DNA from: an uncultured Prevotellaceae bacterium
GTDB taxonomy: Bacteria; Bacteroidota; Bacteroidia; Bacteroidales; Bacteroidaceae
DNA length: 44,363 nt
Assembly (NCBI GenBank): GCA_946625675.1
Contig: CAMOTI010000129.1
Coordinates: 1-44,363, forward strand
Direction: 5' to 3'
Positions 28,418 through 37,073 of the stretch are shown piece after piece; position 1 is the first letter of the stretch; the number at the start of each line of letters is the position of its first letter. The notes under the pieces are model-generated. The model saw nothing but the letters and a program-made list of their open reading frames with translations, was not told the DNA's origin and did no database searches. The position numbers and the translations under genes were made by a program.

Positions 28418-31400
28418 CTATCTGACGGTGAACTTGCAAGCGGCTTGATGACCCTGAGCGTCGGTGACGTATGCCACATAGATGCCGGCAGGCAATTCAG
28501 CCATAGGGAAAGCGGCGCGGCCATCGGAGATTACAAGACTTGCTGTCTTTACGTTCTGCCCCGCGAGGTTCACGATATTAAGCTGTAGAGGGCCGGAACT
28601 GCTGCTGAGCAGCAACTGGCTGACAGCCGGAGTGATGGAGATGCTGCCGGCATTGCCTTCAGCAAGGTCGAAGACGTTGTGGATGTCTGTAGGAATATCT
28701 GGCTGCTCTACGGCCTTGACATAGCTGGAGGTGATGTTGCTCTTTGCTATTGTCGGCACGTTCATCACGAAGACCTCAGCAGCTCCGTCCGGGTAGCGTC
28801 CTACGGTCTCGTCCGGCTGATGGGCCGTGTAAGTCAGCCGGTCGCACCAGGAGTCGTCGGCAGCCGTAAGCAGCACCTCACCCCCTTCTGCCGCCAGTTT
28901 GAACGACGCATGAAGCTGGGTCATCGGAACCAATTTATCACACCACACAATCAGGTGGCCATGAGGCGGGATGAGGGTGGAAGCCTGGGAATTGTCCTTG
29001 CTGATCTGGTATTTCTGCGGTTTGTCTGGATTGTCGCTGAGGAACATTCCTTCCACGTCGACGGGTTCGTCGGTGGTGTTGAAGAGCTCCACCCAGTCAT
29101 TCTTCTGCCAGTACTCGTTGACGAAGGTGTTGTTCGTGGCACTCACCTCATTGATGACGACTGGCGGTATGCCCTGCTCTGTCCGTTTGTCCGGTGAGAG
29201 CTTGACGAAGGAGGCAACCAGCGACTGGCTTGTGGCTTTGGGCAAGTCGATGACATTGTCCGTGGAGATATATGCGTTGCTGGTCTTCCGTTTCCAGCCC
29301 CTGAGCACATATCCTTCCGGCGCTTTCGCCTCGAGCACGATGGGGTCGAACAGCGTACCGCTGAACTCGCTGTAGGGCACCTCGATGCCGTTAACCAGAA
29401 TGGTCGCACCTTCCGTGTCGGAAGAGAGTTCCACCTGACGCATCGACACCCCGCTGATTTTCATCGGTGAGAACCGCCTCATGCACGACACCATATTACG
29501 GAACCGGGACGAGAGCTCTGTCTTGATTTTGTTTGCCGACGTGTCGGGCGATCTCCATCCGTCGAGCTGCATCATCGGCCGTACGCGATCCGCAAGTTCA
29601 TCGACGATGGCATTGACTCGGTCGGGGGCGAACACGCTTCCTGCCAGCACGCAGTAGGTGTCGACGAATTTCTTGCGGTATTCCTTGTTGTCCAGCAGAT
29701 TGACAAAGAAGATGCAAAAGTCCGTATAATGTGCGTCGGAATACGTGGTGTTGGTCCGGTGGTCATAGAAGTCCTTGAAGGGGTCGCTGTTCTTAAACGC
29801 AAAATCGAGGTCGAAGAACACGAACCGGTATCTGCCGTCCTTCTGGCTACGGTATGCCTTCACGTTGTTGTGCGGCCAGTCGTTGGAGCCGAGGTAGAGC
29901 TGTATGGCCATGTAGTTGGTGAACTCATCGATGTCGAGGAGTTGCTTCAGCTCGTCATAAGCTCCCTCGTCGTTGATTCGTGCGCCCAGGCTGAAGATTT
30001 GGTCGAGCACCTTGCTGTCGCCCACCTTGAACTCGAAGTTCTCGAACATATCGATGAGGTCGTCATCATAGCCGTGGTTTGCCTCTACGAACTTCTTGTT
30101 GTTCACCTCCCTGAGGTTGAGCACGCCTCGGAACTGTCCGTTGACATACTCGATGACGGGTTGATAGCACTGGAGGTCGAGGTCGATGCCCGCCCTCTGC
30201 ACGATGGTCTGCAGCGCAGGATCCATAAACCGGCTGGAGTTGTTCTCCCAGGTGTCGTTTCCTCCGTTTCTGACCAGAATCACTTTGTTGCGAATATAGG
30301 GTTTCTCCGGGAAGAACTGGTAGTCGAGGTGGTTTTGCCCGTCGAACTCCTTGGCGGACTTGAGTTTGAAGGACCGGGGCGACGCCGCGCGTGTCCATCC
30401 GCCCGACACCGCGATGTTCACGTCCTGGTTGAACGCCATTTCGCCCTCAGGCGTGATCAGCGAGAAGTTGACGGGCCGGTCCCAGTCCATGTTCCAGTTA
30501 CACGGCTCCTCACGCCCGTTTCCCGGCACACCGTTGCTTCCCTGCGTGTCGATTCCCCACATGGGATCTGAGAAATATCGCTGGTCGCCAACGATGGATA
30601 TGACAGGAATGGTGTATTTGTTGTTGGTCTGTATATAAGATCGTGTGACCGGCACGCTGGGCAGGAATCCCTCCTTGAAGAAGCGGCAGCAGAGGTTCGT
30701 GGTCTTGCTGAACGAGAACTGTCCGTCCTTGCTTCTGTAGGACGTGCCGGCATTACCATTCCCTTTAGCCGACTCCCAGGATATGTCGTCGAAATAGAAG
30801 TTGTTCTCCTCCCTCTGCTCATTGAGGTTAAAGGCGATGGTCATGAGTCCGCCTGCCCCGGCCTGCTCTGCCGTGACGGTGCCCTCATAGTCGATTTCCT
30901 GCCACTGCGTCGTGACGTTATAACTGCCTGCGAGCATCTGCCAGTGGATATAGTTGCCTGGGGTGGTATGCGACTGAACAGAAATCCTCGCGTTCTTGTC
31001 TGCCCTCAGTTTCATGCGGAAATGGTATTTGTCGCCCGCCTTGAGCACATGTCCCGGGGTGTAGACGAAAAGCTGTGTGTCCCATGAGTTGACCGGATTT
31101 CTGACGGCATGGATTTTCATGCCGCGTGTGCCGTTATAGCCCGCTCCGTCTACAAAAAGGGTGGAGAACTCGCCACCTCCGTCTCCGTCCTTCCCGACGA
31201 GACAGGTGGCATCGTCTCCCTCACAGTCTCCGTTGACAATCCAGTCTTTCCATGTGTCTGCATCATCCTCTTCGCTGGACGGCTCCATAGGCACGCTTCC
31301 ATCGGTGGTGTACATCAGCACCGTCCCTTCAGGGATATCGACGCTGACATTGATGGTGCCGTTGAATAGCTGGCTGTCCTCGCTCAGCATGGGTGGCTCA

Positions 31401-31870
31401 AGCCTGTGGCTGGCGAATTTGGAGGTGTTGTTGGAAGCTTCGGGCGTAGGCGTGGATGTCCATCCCCATTTCTCACCGCCGTCGATGGTACGGGCAAATG
31501 CGGTTCGACTCATGGCCTTGGGGTAAGTGGCAGTGGCCACGGTCTGGAGATTGGCGTCACTCAATATGATGGTACCCCCATCGCAGTTCAGCGAGAACGA
31601 AGCCTGGTCGGACTTGATGTTGTTCGATCCAAGCCACACAACCTTGAACCCACCCGCCGGCACGGTGCCCATTCCGTCGGGCATCTTCCACAGCCCCGGA
31701 TTCGCAGGGTCGTCGCTCAGGTACATGCCGTCGAGCCTGATATCCTGGCCAGTGGGATTATAGAGTTCTATCCAGCTGTCGAAATTGGTGGCCGGACTCA
31801 TCACAGTGCCCAGGTTGGCCGCCATAATTTCGTTGATAACTAAAACGATGGTAACTAATGCAGAATTCAT
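28418..31870 (-). CDS. CotH-kinase-family surface protein with lamin-tail domains, nested CBM and T9SS-type tail
   Basis: About 1,150 residues (positions below counted from the TTG at 31894). Lamin-tail domain at about 17-125 (VINEIMAANLG); a chitobiase-type beta domain split into two halves (170-206, TVLMYTTDGSVP; 383-421, FFKEGFLPSVPVTRSYI); between them an insertion of about 165 residues resembling a CBM4/9/22 module (WIVNGDCEGD ... YHFRMKLRADKNARISVQ ... FYFDDISWE); CotH domain about 430-800 (GQFRGVLNLREVN, NDWPHNNVKAY, YRFVFFDLDFAF); a second lamin-tail domain about 920-1060; and a type-A sorting domain (LPAGIYVAYVTDAQG). No convincing signal peptide is visible. CotH domains phosphorylate proteins in spores and also occur in cellulosomal proteins. 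The role here is unknown. Confidence 0.85.
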   Translation of the reverse strand: MNSALVTIVLVINEIMAANLGTVMSPATNFDSWIELYNPTGQDIRLDGMYLSDDPANPGLWKMPDGMGTVPAGGFKVVWLGSNNIKSDQASFSLNCDGGTIILSDANLQTVATATYPKAMSRTAFARTIDGGEKWGWTSTPTPEASNNTSKFASHRLEPPMLSEDSQLFNGTINVSVDIPEGTVLMYTTDGSVPMEPSSEEDDADTWKDWIVNGDCEGDDATCLVGKDGDGGGEFSTLFVDGAGYNGTRGMKIHAVRNPVNSWDTQLFVYTPGHVLKAGDKYHFRMKLRADKNARISVQSHTTPGNYIHWQMLAGSYNVTTQWQEIDYEGTVTAEQAGAGGLMTIAFNLNEQREENNFYFDDISWESAKGNGNAGTSYRSKDGQFSFSKTTNLCCRFFKEGFLPSVPVTRSYIQTNNKYTIPVISIVGDQRYFSDPMWGIDTQGSNGVPGNGREEPCNWNMDWDRPVNFSLITPEGEMAFNQDVNIAVSGGWTRAASPRSFKLKSAKEFDGQNHLDYQFFPEKPYIRNKVILVRNGGNDTWENNSSRFMDPALQTIVQRAGIDLDLQCYQPVIEYVNGQFRGVLNLREVNNKKFVEANHGYDDDLIDMFENFEFKVGDSKVLDQIFSLGARINDEGAYDELKQLLDIDEFTNYMAIQLYLGSNDWPHNNVKAYRSQKDGRYRFVFFDLDFAFKNSDPFKDFYDHRTNTTYSDAHYTDFCIFFVNLLDNKEYRKKFVDTYCVLAGSVFAPDRVNAIVDELADRVRPMMQLDGWRSPDTSANKIKTELSSRFRNMVSCMRRFSPMKISGVSMRQVELSSDTEGATILVNGIEVPYSEFSGTLFDPIVLEAKAPEGYVLRGWKRKTSNAYISTDNVIDLPKATSQSLVASFVKLSPDKRTEQGIPPVVINEVSATNNTFVNEYWQKNDWVELFNTTDEPVDVEGMFLSDNPDKPQKYQISKDNSQASTLIPPHGHLIVWCDKLVPMTQLHASFKLAAEGGEVLLTAADDSWCDRLTYTAHQPDETVGRYPDGAAEVFVMNVPTIAKSNITSSYVKAVEQPDIPTDIHNVFDLAEGNAGSISITPAVSQLLLSSSSGPLQLNIVNLAGQNVKTASLVISDGRAAFPMAELPAGIYVAYVTDAQGHQAACKFTVR

Positions 31871-31891
31871 AATCTTTGACGATATTTCATG

Positions 31892-31899
31892 CAAAGATA
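31892..31899 (-). promoter_or_regulatory. Possible -7 box close to the CotH start
   Basis: Minus-strand TATCTTTG followed by C. If used, the TTG start at 31894 would be excluded and ATG 31870 favoured, with a leader of about 15 nt. A better promoter lies upstream at 32234-32264. Confidence 0.4.
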
Positions 31900-31984
31900 T
31901 GAATTTTTCGGCAATTAGTATCTTTTGTTCTTACACAAAGGCTTGCAATGTATCAGATAAGACAGTTTTTGAAACAGATGTAAA

Positions 31985-32008
31985 GTAGAGACGCCCCGTG
32001 GGGCGTCT
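31985..32008. repeat. Perfect palindrome AGACGCCCC-GT-GGGGCGTCT
   Basis: AGACGCCCC (31989-31997) and GGGGCGTCT (32000-32008) are perfect complements separated by GT. Together with the preceding GTAG it gives the inverse of the CGTCTCTAC string seen at 76-84 and 157-165. No U-tract, so a dispersed repeat rather than a terminator. Confidence 0.75.
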
Positions 32009-32015
32009 TGTAATT

Positions 32016-32159
32016 TCAAAAACCAACAGTAACATCATTAGAATTAGCTTTCACATTGACAAACCTGATATTTTTTGCATCCTGCTGGAAAATGGGTGGA
32101 CGCTCATCGGTCTTGAGTGTTGAGACGTTGATGTTTTTCAGTTTGATGTTCTCAGCTTT
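32016..32159 (-). pseudogene. C-terminal remnant of a beta-helix (GH28-like) protein
   Basis: Minus strand, 47 codons from 32159 to the TGA at 32018-32016: KAENIKLKNINVSTLKTDER, continuing PPIFQQDAKNIRFVNVK. The repeated (K/R)-N-I-x-(L/F)-x-N-(I/V)-x-V pattern is that of right-handed beta-helix coils, as in the C-terminus of GH28 polygalacturonase-type enzymes. A TGA stands immediately before it in frame and no start codon is available, so it is a fragment. The family is inferred from pattern only. It lies inside the 5' leader of the CotH operon as predicted from the promoter at 32234-32264. Confidence 0.6.
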
Positions 32160-32233
32160 TCAATTTCAAGTCAAATTGAATAAACTTACGCAAGCACATA
32201 TCCCCAATCGATATCAAATGACTTATAGGACAA

Positions 32234-32264
32234 CAAAGTTAAGCATTATTTTCCGTTCCTCAAA
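32234..32264 (-). promoter_or_regulatory. Consensus promoter for the CotH-CE1-GH3 operon
   Basis: Minus strand: -33 TTTG (32264-32261), 19-nt spacer, -7 TAACTTTG (32241-32234). A near-ideal Bacteroidetes promoter pointing at the CotH gene about 360 nt away; the leader would contain the beta-helix remnant and the 31989-32008 palindrome. Confidence 0.6.
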
Positions 32265-32325
32265 GGGAACATGACAAAAATGAAATTTCCATATACCGAC
32301 CACTTAAAAAAACAATTTATTTTCG

Positions 32326-32333
32326 TAAATTTG
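32326..32333 (+). promoter_or_regulatory. -7 promoter element of the TPM-domain gene
   Basis: TAAATTTG followed by C, 22 nt before the ATG at 32356. It matches the -7 consensus, with a weak -33. Confidence 0.5.
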
Positions 32334-32355
32334 CAAAAACAAAAAATAAAGAGTT

Positions 32356-33714
32356 ATGCAACAGATTATTTCTTTCCAGCCTAAGATATTCAACTGGAAA
32401 TTCGGTTGTCTCGGATCAATTCTGGGCTTTTTCATATTTATGTTCGTCGGTGTCCTTGGCATGCAACTGCAAAATGACATCGAGCCGGAGATATGCCTCG
32501 TGGTCAATCTCGCTGTCTTCGGTGCCATCCTTTGGTATATGCAGCAATACAAGAGGAAGAAGTCGCAAGAGATACTTGAAGTGACCGAATATGTCCAGGC
32601 CTACAACCAGCGGGTGGATGCGTTCAACGATGCCGTCAGAAAACTGAACACCAACAACACGGAGAGGAATGGCTCTAATCAGTACTACCAGATGAGGGAC
32701 ATGTTTGACAGAGACGTGGAGATGGACGCCATGGCATGGAAAGCAGCCCATCCGAATGTGACAGGGGCGATGCGCGGATGGCAATGGCTTAGTGTTCTGG
32801 CCGCACTTTACTGTCTGGCGGGATGCAGTTTCCAGTTTGGCATGTCCGTGGAGGAAACGCCATCCTCACAATTACATGCCGCGGTGGACAACGAGCCTTG
32901 GAGCGCAGAAAACATACCGATGTCCCACCTCACCGACGGAGAGCAGTATGTATCGAATCCCGACTCCATTCTCTCCAACAACACCGTGGACTCGCTGAAC
33001 AAGAAAATGGGACTGCTTGACGACTCTCTGGGCATCGAGACCGCCGTCATCGTCGTCAACCACATCAAGGACGACGACCCATACCGCTTCGCTCAGGACG
33101 TGTTCAAGTACTATGGCGTGGGCCGCAACGACCGGGGACTGGTGATCCTGCTGGCCTACGGCGACCGCGCCATCAACATGTCGACCGGCGTGAGCCTTGA
33201 GGCTGACCTGACAGACGCGGAATGTGGAAGTCTTCAGCGCCGCTACCTGATTCCGTACATGAAAGTCGAGCAACCGGACAGCGGCATGCTCAGCCTCGCT
33301 GACGGCCTGCTGGCGCTGATGTTCAAGAAAGAGATGCCGCCTCAAGCCACGGTCAGCACAATAAAAAGCGAAGACAAAATCAACGGAATCAACAAAGAGA
33401 GCGGATACATCATATTTTATATGGTGATGCTGGCATTTTGGTTTTTCATGGTGCGCCGTCAGTCCCGCGAGATGGACCGTCTTGCCGGTCTGCCGGGAAA
33501 ATACCCGGATTCCAATCCTTTCTTCGCCTTCTCTTATTCCGGTAGCTACTCATCCAGCTCTGGCAGCAGCTACAGCAGTTCAAGCAGCAGCTCAAGCTAC
33601 AGCAGTTCAAGAAGCAGTTCGAGAAGTTCAAGCAGCTCAAGTCGCAGCAGCAGCCGCTCCAGCGGATATGGCGGCGGACACTCTGGCGGTGGCGGTGCCA
33701 CATCACGATGGTGA
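32356..33714 (+). CDS. TPM-domain membrane protein with Ser/Gly-rich tail
   Basis: 452 residues. Two hydrophobic segments near the N-terminus (LGSILGFFIFMFVGVLGM; LVVNLAVFGAILWYM), a third near 133-152, then a TPM (TPM_phosphatase) domain at about 185-335: ILSNNTVDSLNKKMGLLDDS, GRNDRGLVILLAYGDRAI, YLIPYMK. A last membrane segment (IIFYMVMLAFWFFMV) precedes a tail of Ser/Arg repeats ending in GYGGGHSGGGGATSRW. TPM proteins of this kind sit in the envelope with the TPM domain outside the cytoplasm; the family has weak phosphatase or PSII-repair links in plants and an unclear role in bacteria. It is not obviously part of the xylan system, and separates its two blocks. Confidence 0.85.
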   Translation: MQQIISFQPKIFNWKFGCLGSILGFFIFMFVGVLGMQLQNDIEPEICLVVNLAVFGAILWYMQQYKRKKSQEILEVTEYVQAYNQRVDAFNDAVRKLNTNNTERNGSNQYYQMRDMFDRDVEMDAMAWKAAHPNVTGAMRGWQWLSVLAALYCLAGCSFQFGMSVEETPSSQLHAAVDNEPWSAENIPMSHLTDGEQYVSNPDSILSNNTVDSLNKKMGLLDDSLGIETAVIVVNHIKDDDPYRFAQDVFKYYGVGRNDRGLVILLAYGDRAINMSTGVSLEADLTDAECGSLQRRYLIPYMKVEQPDSGMLSLADGLLALMFKKEMPPQATVSTIKSEDKINGINKESGYIIFYMVMLAFWFFMVRRQSREMDRLAGLPGKYPDSNPFFAFSYSGSYSSSSGSSYSSSSSSSSYSSSRSSSRSSSSSSRSSSRSSGYGGGHSGGGGATSRW

Positions 33715-33855
33715 GAAAAGCAACAAAAAGTTGCACAGTCTGTCGGGCATGCCCCCTGTCGTATTCAGCGCAACCACACTACCACATTGCACTGAAACCC
33801 AGCCGCACTGGGGTTGTGGACGTCCTCGTCCGCACAAACCCTATCAGCACACAGC

Positions 33856-33888
33856 CAGCCCCGTCCATCGCAATGATGGGCGGGGCTG
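33856..33888. terminator. Hairpin between convergent TPM and xylA genes
   Basis: CAGCCCCGTCCATC (33856-33869) pairs with GATGGGCGGGGCTG (33875-33888), 14 bp with one G-T pair and loop GCAAT. A second hairpin, ATGACGGCA (33901-33909) with TGCCGTCAT (33924-33932), follows. Neither has a strong U-tract. They probably mark the end of both convergent transcripts. Confidence 0.55.
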
Positions 33889-33951
33889 AATTTGTGAGAG
33901 ATGACGGCAGTCAGAGTTGACATTGCCGTCATTTTGTTGGTTACGGGTGTA

Positions 33952-35265
33952 TTAAGCGTACATAGCCACGATTGCCTCGTAGAGCTCCTGCTTGCCAGAA
34001 GTCTGCTTAGGCTCGCCTACCTTCTTGCCGTACTCGTAAGCCTGCTCGAGAGTGAGCTTGCCGTCCTCGAAGTCCTTGCCGATACCGCTGTCGAAAGAAG
34101 CATAGCGCTCTCTCTTCATCTGGCAGTAAGGAGACTCCTCGATGAGCTTGGCAGCTGACTCGAGTGCGCGTGCCATAGCGTCCATACCGCTGATGTGTGC
34201 GATGAGGATGTCCTCCAGGTCAGTAGAGTTACGACGAGTCTTGGCATCGAAGTTCGTACCACCGGTTCCGAGACCGCCGTTGCGGATGATCTCAAGCCAT
34301 GCCTGTACGAGCTCGTACTGGTCGATAGGGAACTGGTCAGTGTCCCATCCGTTCTGGTAGTCACCGCGGTTAGCGTCGATAGATCCGAGCATGCCGTTGT
34401 CAACAGCCACTGCGAGCTCATGCTCGAAGGTGTGGCCGGCGAGTGTGGCGTGGTTCACCTCGATGTTCACCTTGAAGTCCTTGTCGAGGTTATGGGTCTT
34501 GAGGAAGCCGATAACGGTCTCTGTGTCCACATCGTACTGGTGCTTAGAAGGCTCCATCGGCTTAGGCTCAATGAGGAACGTGCCCTTGAAGCCCTTAGCG
34601 CGAGCGTAGTCGCGGGCCATGGTCAGCATAGTGGCCATATGCTCCTTCTCACGCTTCTGGTCAGTGTTGAGCAGGCTCATGTAGCCTTCACGTCCGCCCC
34701 AGAATACATAGTTCTCAGCACCCAGCTTGATGCCGGCGTCGATGGCGTTCTTGATCTGAACGATGGCACGTGCAACAACGTCGAAGTCAGGGTTGGTAGA
34801 AGCACCGTTCATGTAGCGTGCGTTGCCGAACACGTTGGCAGTCGACCACAACAGCTTGATACCCGTCTTTTCCATCTTCTCCTTGAGATAGTCGGTGATG
34901 GCAGCGAGGTTTGCCTCATACTCCTCAACTGAGTTGCCCTCAGAGATCAAGTCAACATCGTGGAAGCAGAAATAAGGGATACCCAACTTCTCCATGATTT
35001 CAAAACCAGCGTCTGCCTTCTGCTTTGCGATGGTCAGCGCGTCGGCAGCATCGTTCCAAGGGAACTTCTTTGTGCCACCGCCGAACTGGTCGCCACCCTC
35101 TGCACAGAGTGTGTGCCACCATGCCATAGCGAAACGGAGCCAGTCCTTCATCTTCTTGCCCATGATCACTTTTTCTGCGTCATAATAATGGAAGGCCATA
35201 GGGTTCTTGGAGTCCTTGCCTTCAAACTTGATCTTACCGATCTCAGGAAAATACTCTTTTGCCAT
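33952..35265 (-). CDS. xylA: Xylose isomerase
   Basis: 437 residues, the usual length of class II xylose isomerase. It converts D-xylose to D-xylulose in the cytoplasm with two divalent metals. Visible signatures: [30 protein letters not shown] (catalytic and metal region), [16 protein letters not shown] (metal ligand Glu), GSIDANRGD and the metal-binding [12 protein letters not shown]. It starts [16 protein letters not shown]. It is the last gene of the minus-strand xylan operon, 167 nt after xylB, the spacer holding a hairpin-forming repeat. Confidence 0.97.
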   Translation of the reverse strand: MAKEYFPEIGKIKFEGKDSKNPMAFHYYDAEKVIMGKKMKDWLRFAMAWWHTLCAEGGDQFGGGTKKFPWNDAADALTIAKQKADAGFEIMEKLGIPYFCFHDVDLISEGNSVEEYEANLAAITDYLKEKMEKTGIKLLWSTANVFGNARYMNGASTNPDFDVVARAIVQIKNAIDAGIKLGAENYVFWGGREGYMSLLNTDQKREKEHMATMLTMARDYARAKGFKGTFLIEPKPMEPSKHQYDVDTETVIGFLKTHNLDKDFKVNIEVNHATLAGHTFEHELAVAVDNGMLGSIDANRGDYQNGWDTDQFPIDQYELVQAWLEIIRNGGLGTGGTNFDAKTRRNSTDLEDILIAHISGMDAMARALESAAKLIEESPYCQMKRERYASFDSGIGKDFEDGKLTLEQAYEYGKKVGEPKQTSGKQELYEAIVAMYA

Positions 35266-35341
35266 AATACTTTTTTAGTTTAATGTTTAATGGTTATTGA
35301 TTAATGTAAAATGATTGTTTGTGTTTAGAGTTGAGAGTTTA

Positions 35342-35430
35342 GACGATTCGATTCTGCAAGGTTTCGTTTTTTCAATTTCTCGATTCTTCGAGGATTCGTT
35401 TTTTTCGAATCTTCGATTCTTCAAAACCGT
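35342..35430. repeat. GATTCG/GAATCG phrase repeat with hairpin between xylB and xylA
   Basis: Degenerate copies of TTCGATTCTTCG and related strings. CGAGGATTCG (35389-35398) and CGAATCTTCG (35406-35415) form a 10-bp stem with one mismatch around a T7 loop. On the transcribed minus strand this could act as a processing or attenuation element between the two genes. No function is proven. Confidence 0.65.
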
Positions 35431-35432
35431 CC

Positions 35433-36914
35433 TTAAATCTTTGACTTCAGGCACTCCACCCAGCGCTGATAAGCGGCCTTATATGGCTCGCAGTCAGCCT
35501 CCGGCTCAACGGTGGCGATATGCTTGAGTGTCTTGAATGCGTCGTCGCTGTCCTTGTAGACACCGGCACCGATACCTGCGCCGTAAGCGGCTCCAACAGA
35601 TCCGTCAGTCTCATACAGCTCGATGGTGGCTCCGGTGACGGATGCCAACGTGGTGCGGAACATCGGGTTGAGGAACATATTGGCATGTCCGGCCTTGATG
35701 GTCTTGATCTCCATACCCATCTGGCGCATGATGTCCATTCCGTAAGCAAAGGAGAAGACGATGCCTTCCTGTGCGGCACGCAACAAGTGTTCCTTGCGGT
35801 GGATGTTGAAGTTGAGCCCGTTGATGCTACATCCGATCTCCTCGTTCTGCAGGATTCGCTCTGCGCCGTTTCCGAACGGGATGATGGTCAGCCCCTCGCT
35901 GCCCACGGGCACGGTGTCCGCCATCTTGTTCATGTCGCCGTAGCTGGCACCTTCTGGTGCCACATTGCGCTTCATCCATGCGTTGAGGATGCCCGTGCCG
36001 TTGATGCAGAGCAACACACCCAGACGTGTGCAGTCAGGCGTGTGGTTCACGTGGGCGAACGTGTTGACACGCGAAAGCTTGTCGTAGTTCACCTCGCCGA
36101 GCACACCATATACCACGCCCGAAGTACCGCCAGTGGCAGCCACCTCGCCTGGTTTCATCACGTTGAGCGAAAGCGCGTTGTTCGGCTGGTCGCCACCACG
36201 GTAAGCTATCGGCGTTCCCTCCTGCAGCCCCAGCTCGTCGGCCACGGCCTTGCACACCTTCGACTGCACAGAGAAAGTAGGCACGATGTCGGCGATGATG
36301 CTCTCAGGGAATCCGAAATAGCCCATCACGTCCTTGCTTACCTCACCGTTCTTGAAGTCCCAGAACATTCCCTCAGAAAGTCCTGATATCGTGGTCTGCT
36401 TCACGCCGCCCGAGAGCCGCATGGCAATATAGTCGCCAGGAAGCATGATCTTGTCGATTTTTGCATATACCTCCGGCTCGTTCTCTTTCACCCATGCCAG
36501 CTTGGCAGCAGTGAAGTTGCCAGGAGAATTCAGCAGATGCTGCAAGCACTGCTCACCGCCGATGGCGTCGAACGCAGCGTTGCCGTATGGCACGGCTCTT
36601 CCGTCGCACCAGATGATAGACGGACGCAGCGGCTTTCCTTCCTTATCCACGCATACGAGGCCGTGCATCTGGTAAGAGATACCGATGGCTTTCACCTCTG
36701 CCAGCGAGCGTCCAGCCTTCTGAGCCACGCGCTGTGTGGCCTGACGCAGTTCGTCCCACCACATCTCAGGTTCTTGCTCAGCCCATCCTGCTTGTTTGGA
36801 AATAATCGGAGCCTCAGCATCCGGGTATTGCGCACTCGCCACGGTCTGGCCGGTCTTGGAGTCAACCAACGATGCCTTCACCGACGATGTGCCTATGTCA
36901 TAACCTAATAACAT
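35433..36914 (-). CDS. xylB: Xylulokinase
   Basis: 493 residues of the FGGY kinase family; phosphorylates D-xylulose to xylulose 5-phosphate for the pentose phosphate pathway. N-terminal ATPase signature MLLGYDIGTSSVKASLVDS, substrate-region WCDGRAVPYG, and C-terminal FGGY-type motif CSINGLNFNIHRKEHLLRAA with VGAAYGAGIGAG. The order xylB then xylA fits co-expression with the xylan enzymes upstream. Start ATG 36914 gives the standard N-terminus. Confidence 0.95.
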   Translation of the reverse strand: MLLGYDIGTSSVKASLVDSKTGQTVASAQYPDAEAPIISKQAGWAEQEPEMWWDELRQATQRVAQKAGRSLAEVKAIGISYQMHGLVCVDKEGKPLRPSIIWCDGRAVPYGNAAFDAIGGEQCLQHLLNSPGNFTAAKLAWVKENEPEVYAKIDKIMLPGDYIAMRLSGGVKQTTISGLSEGMFWDFKNGEVSKDVMGYFGFPESIIADIVPTFSVQSKVCKAVADELGLQEGTPIAYRGGDQPNNALSLNVMKPGEVAATGGTSGVVYGVLGEVNYDKLSRVNTFAHVNHTPDCTRLGVLLCINGTGILNAWMKRNVAPEGASYGDMNKMADTVPVGSEGLTIIPFGNGAERILQNEEIGCSINGLNFNIHRKEHLLRAAQEGIVFSFAYGMDIMRQMGMEIKTIKAGHANMFLNPMFRTTLASVTGATIELYETDGSVGAAYGAGIGAGVYKDSDDAFKTLKHIATVEPEADCEPYKAAYQRWVECLKSKI

Positions 36915-36923
36915 AATTCTTTT

Positions 36924-37070
36924 TTTGAAATTTGAGGTTTGAAATTTGAGATTTAAAAATTAAGTTTTGAAATTTGAGGTTTGAGATTTAACGCATCCAC
37001 AGAATTCTATGTCCAAAACATTCAGCAGAGTAACTATAAAATTCAAATCTCAAATTTCAAAGTTCAAAAG
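36924..37070. repeat. AAATTTGAGGTTTG phrase repeats between GH43 and xylB
   Basis: Two blocks, 36924-36990 and 37041-37070, built from variants of GAAATTTGAG / GAGGTTTGAGATTT. They flank about 50 bp of ordinary sequence. The first block reaches up to the xylB start codon region. Similar wording appears before addB at 5971-6003. Confidence 0.8.
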
Positions 37071-37073
37071 CTA

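Larger units (their letters stand above)
31871..32355. other. Divergent intergenic region CotH / TPM gene
   Basis: About 485 bp with no intact gene. In order it contains a -7-like box (31892-31899), a perfect 20-bp palindrome (31989-32008), a 47-codon remnant of a beta-helix protein (32016-32159, minus), a full minus-strand promoter (32234-32264) and a plus-strand -7 box (32326-32333). Confidence 0.7.

Noticed and set aside
29729..30571. 280-codon plus-strand frame opposite the CotH gene
   Set aside because: Shadow of the CotH coding strand; no recognisable domain.
32056..32274. 72-codon plus-strand ORF in the CotH/TPM intergenic region
   Set aside because: The opposite strand shows a better explanation (beta-helix remnant and promoter); the peptide has no protein-like features.
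34195..34932. 245-codon plus-strand frame opposite xylA
   Set aside because: xylA is fully conserved on the minus strand; the opposite frame reads as biased Val/Leu/His text.
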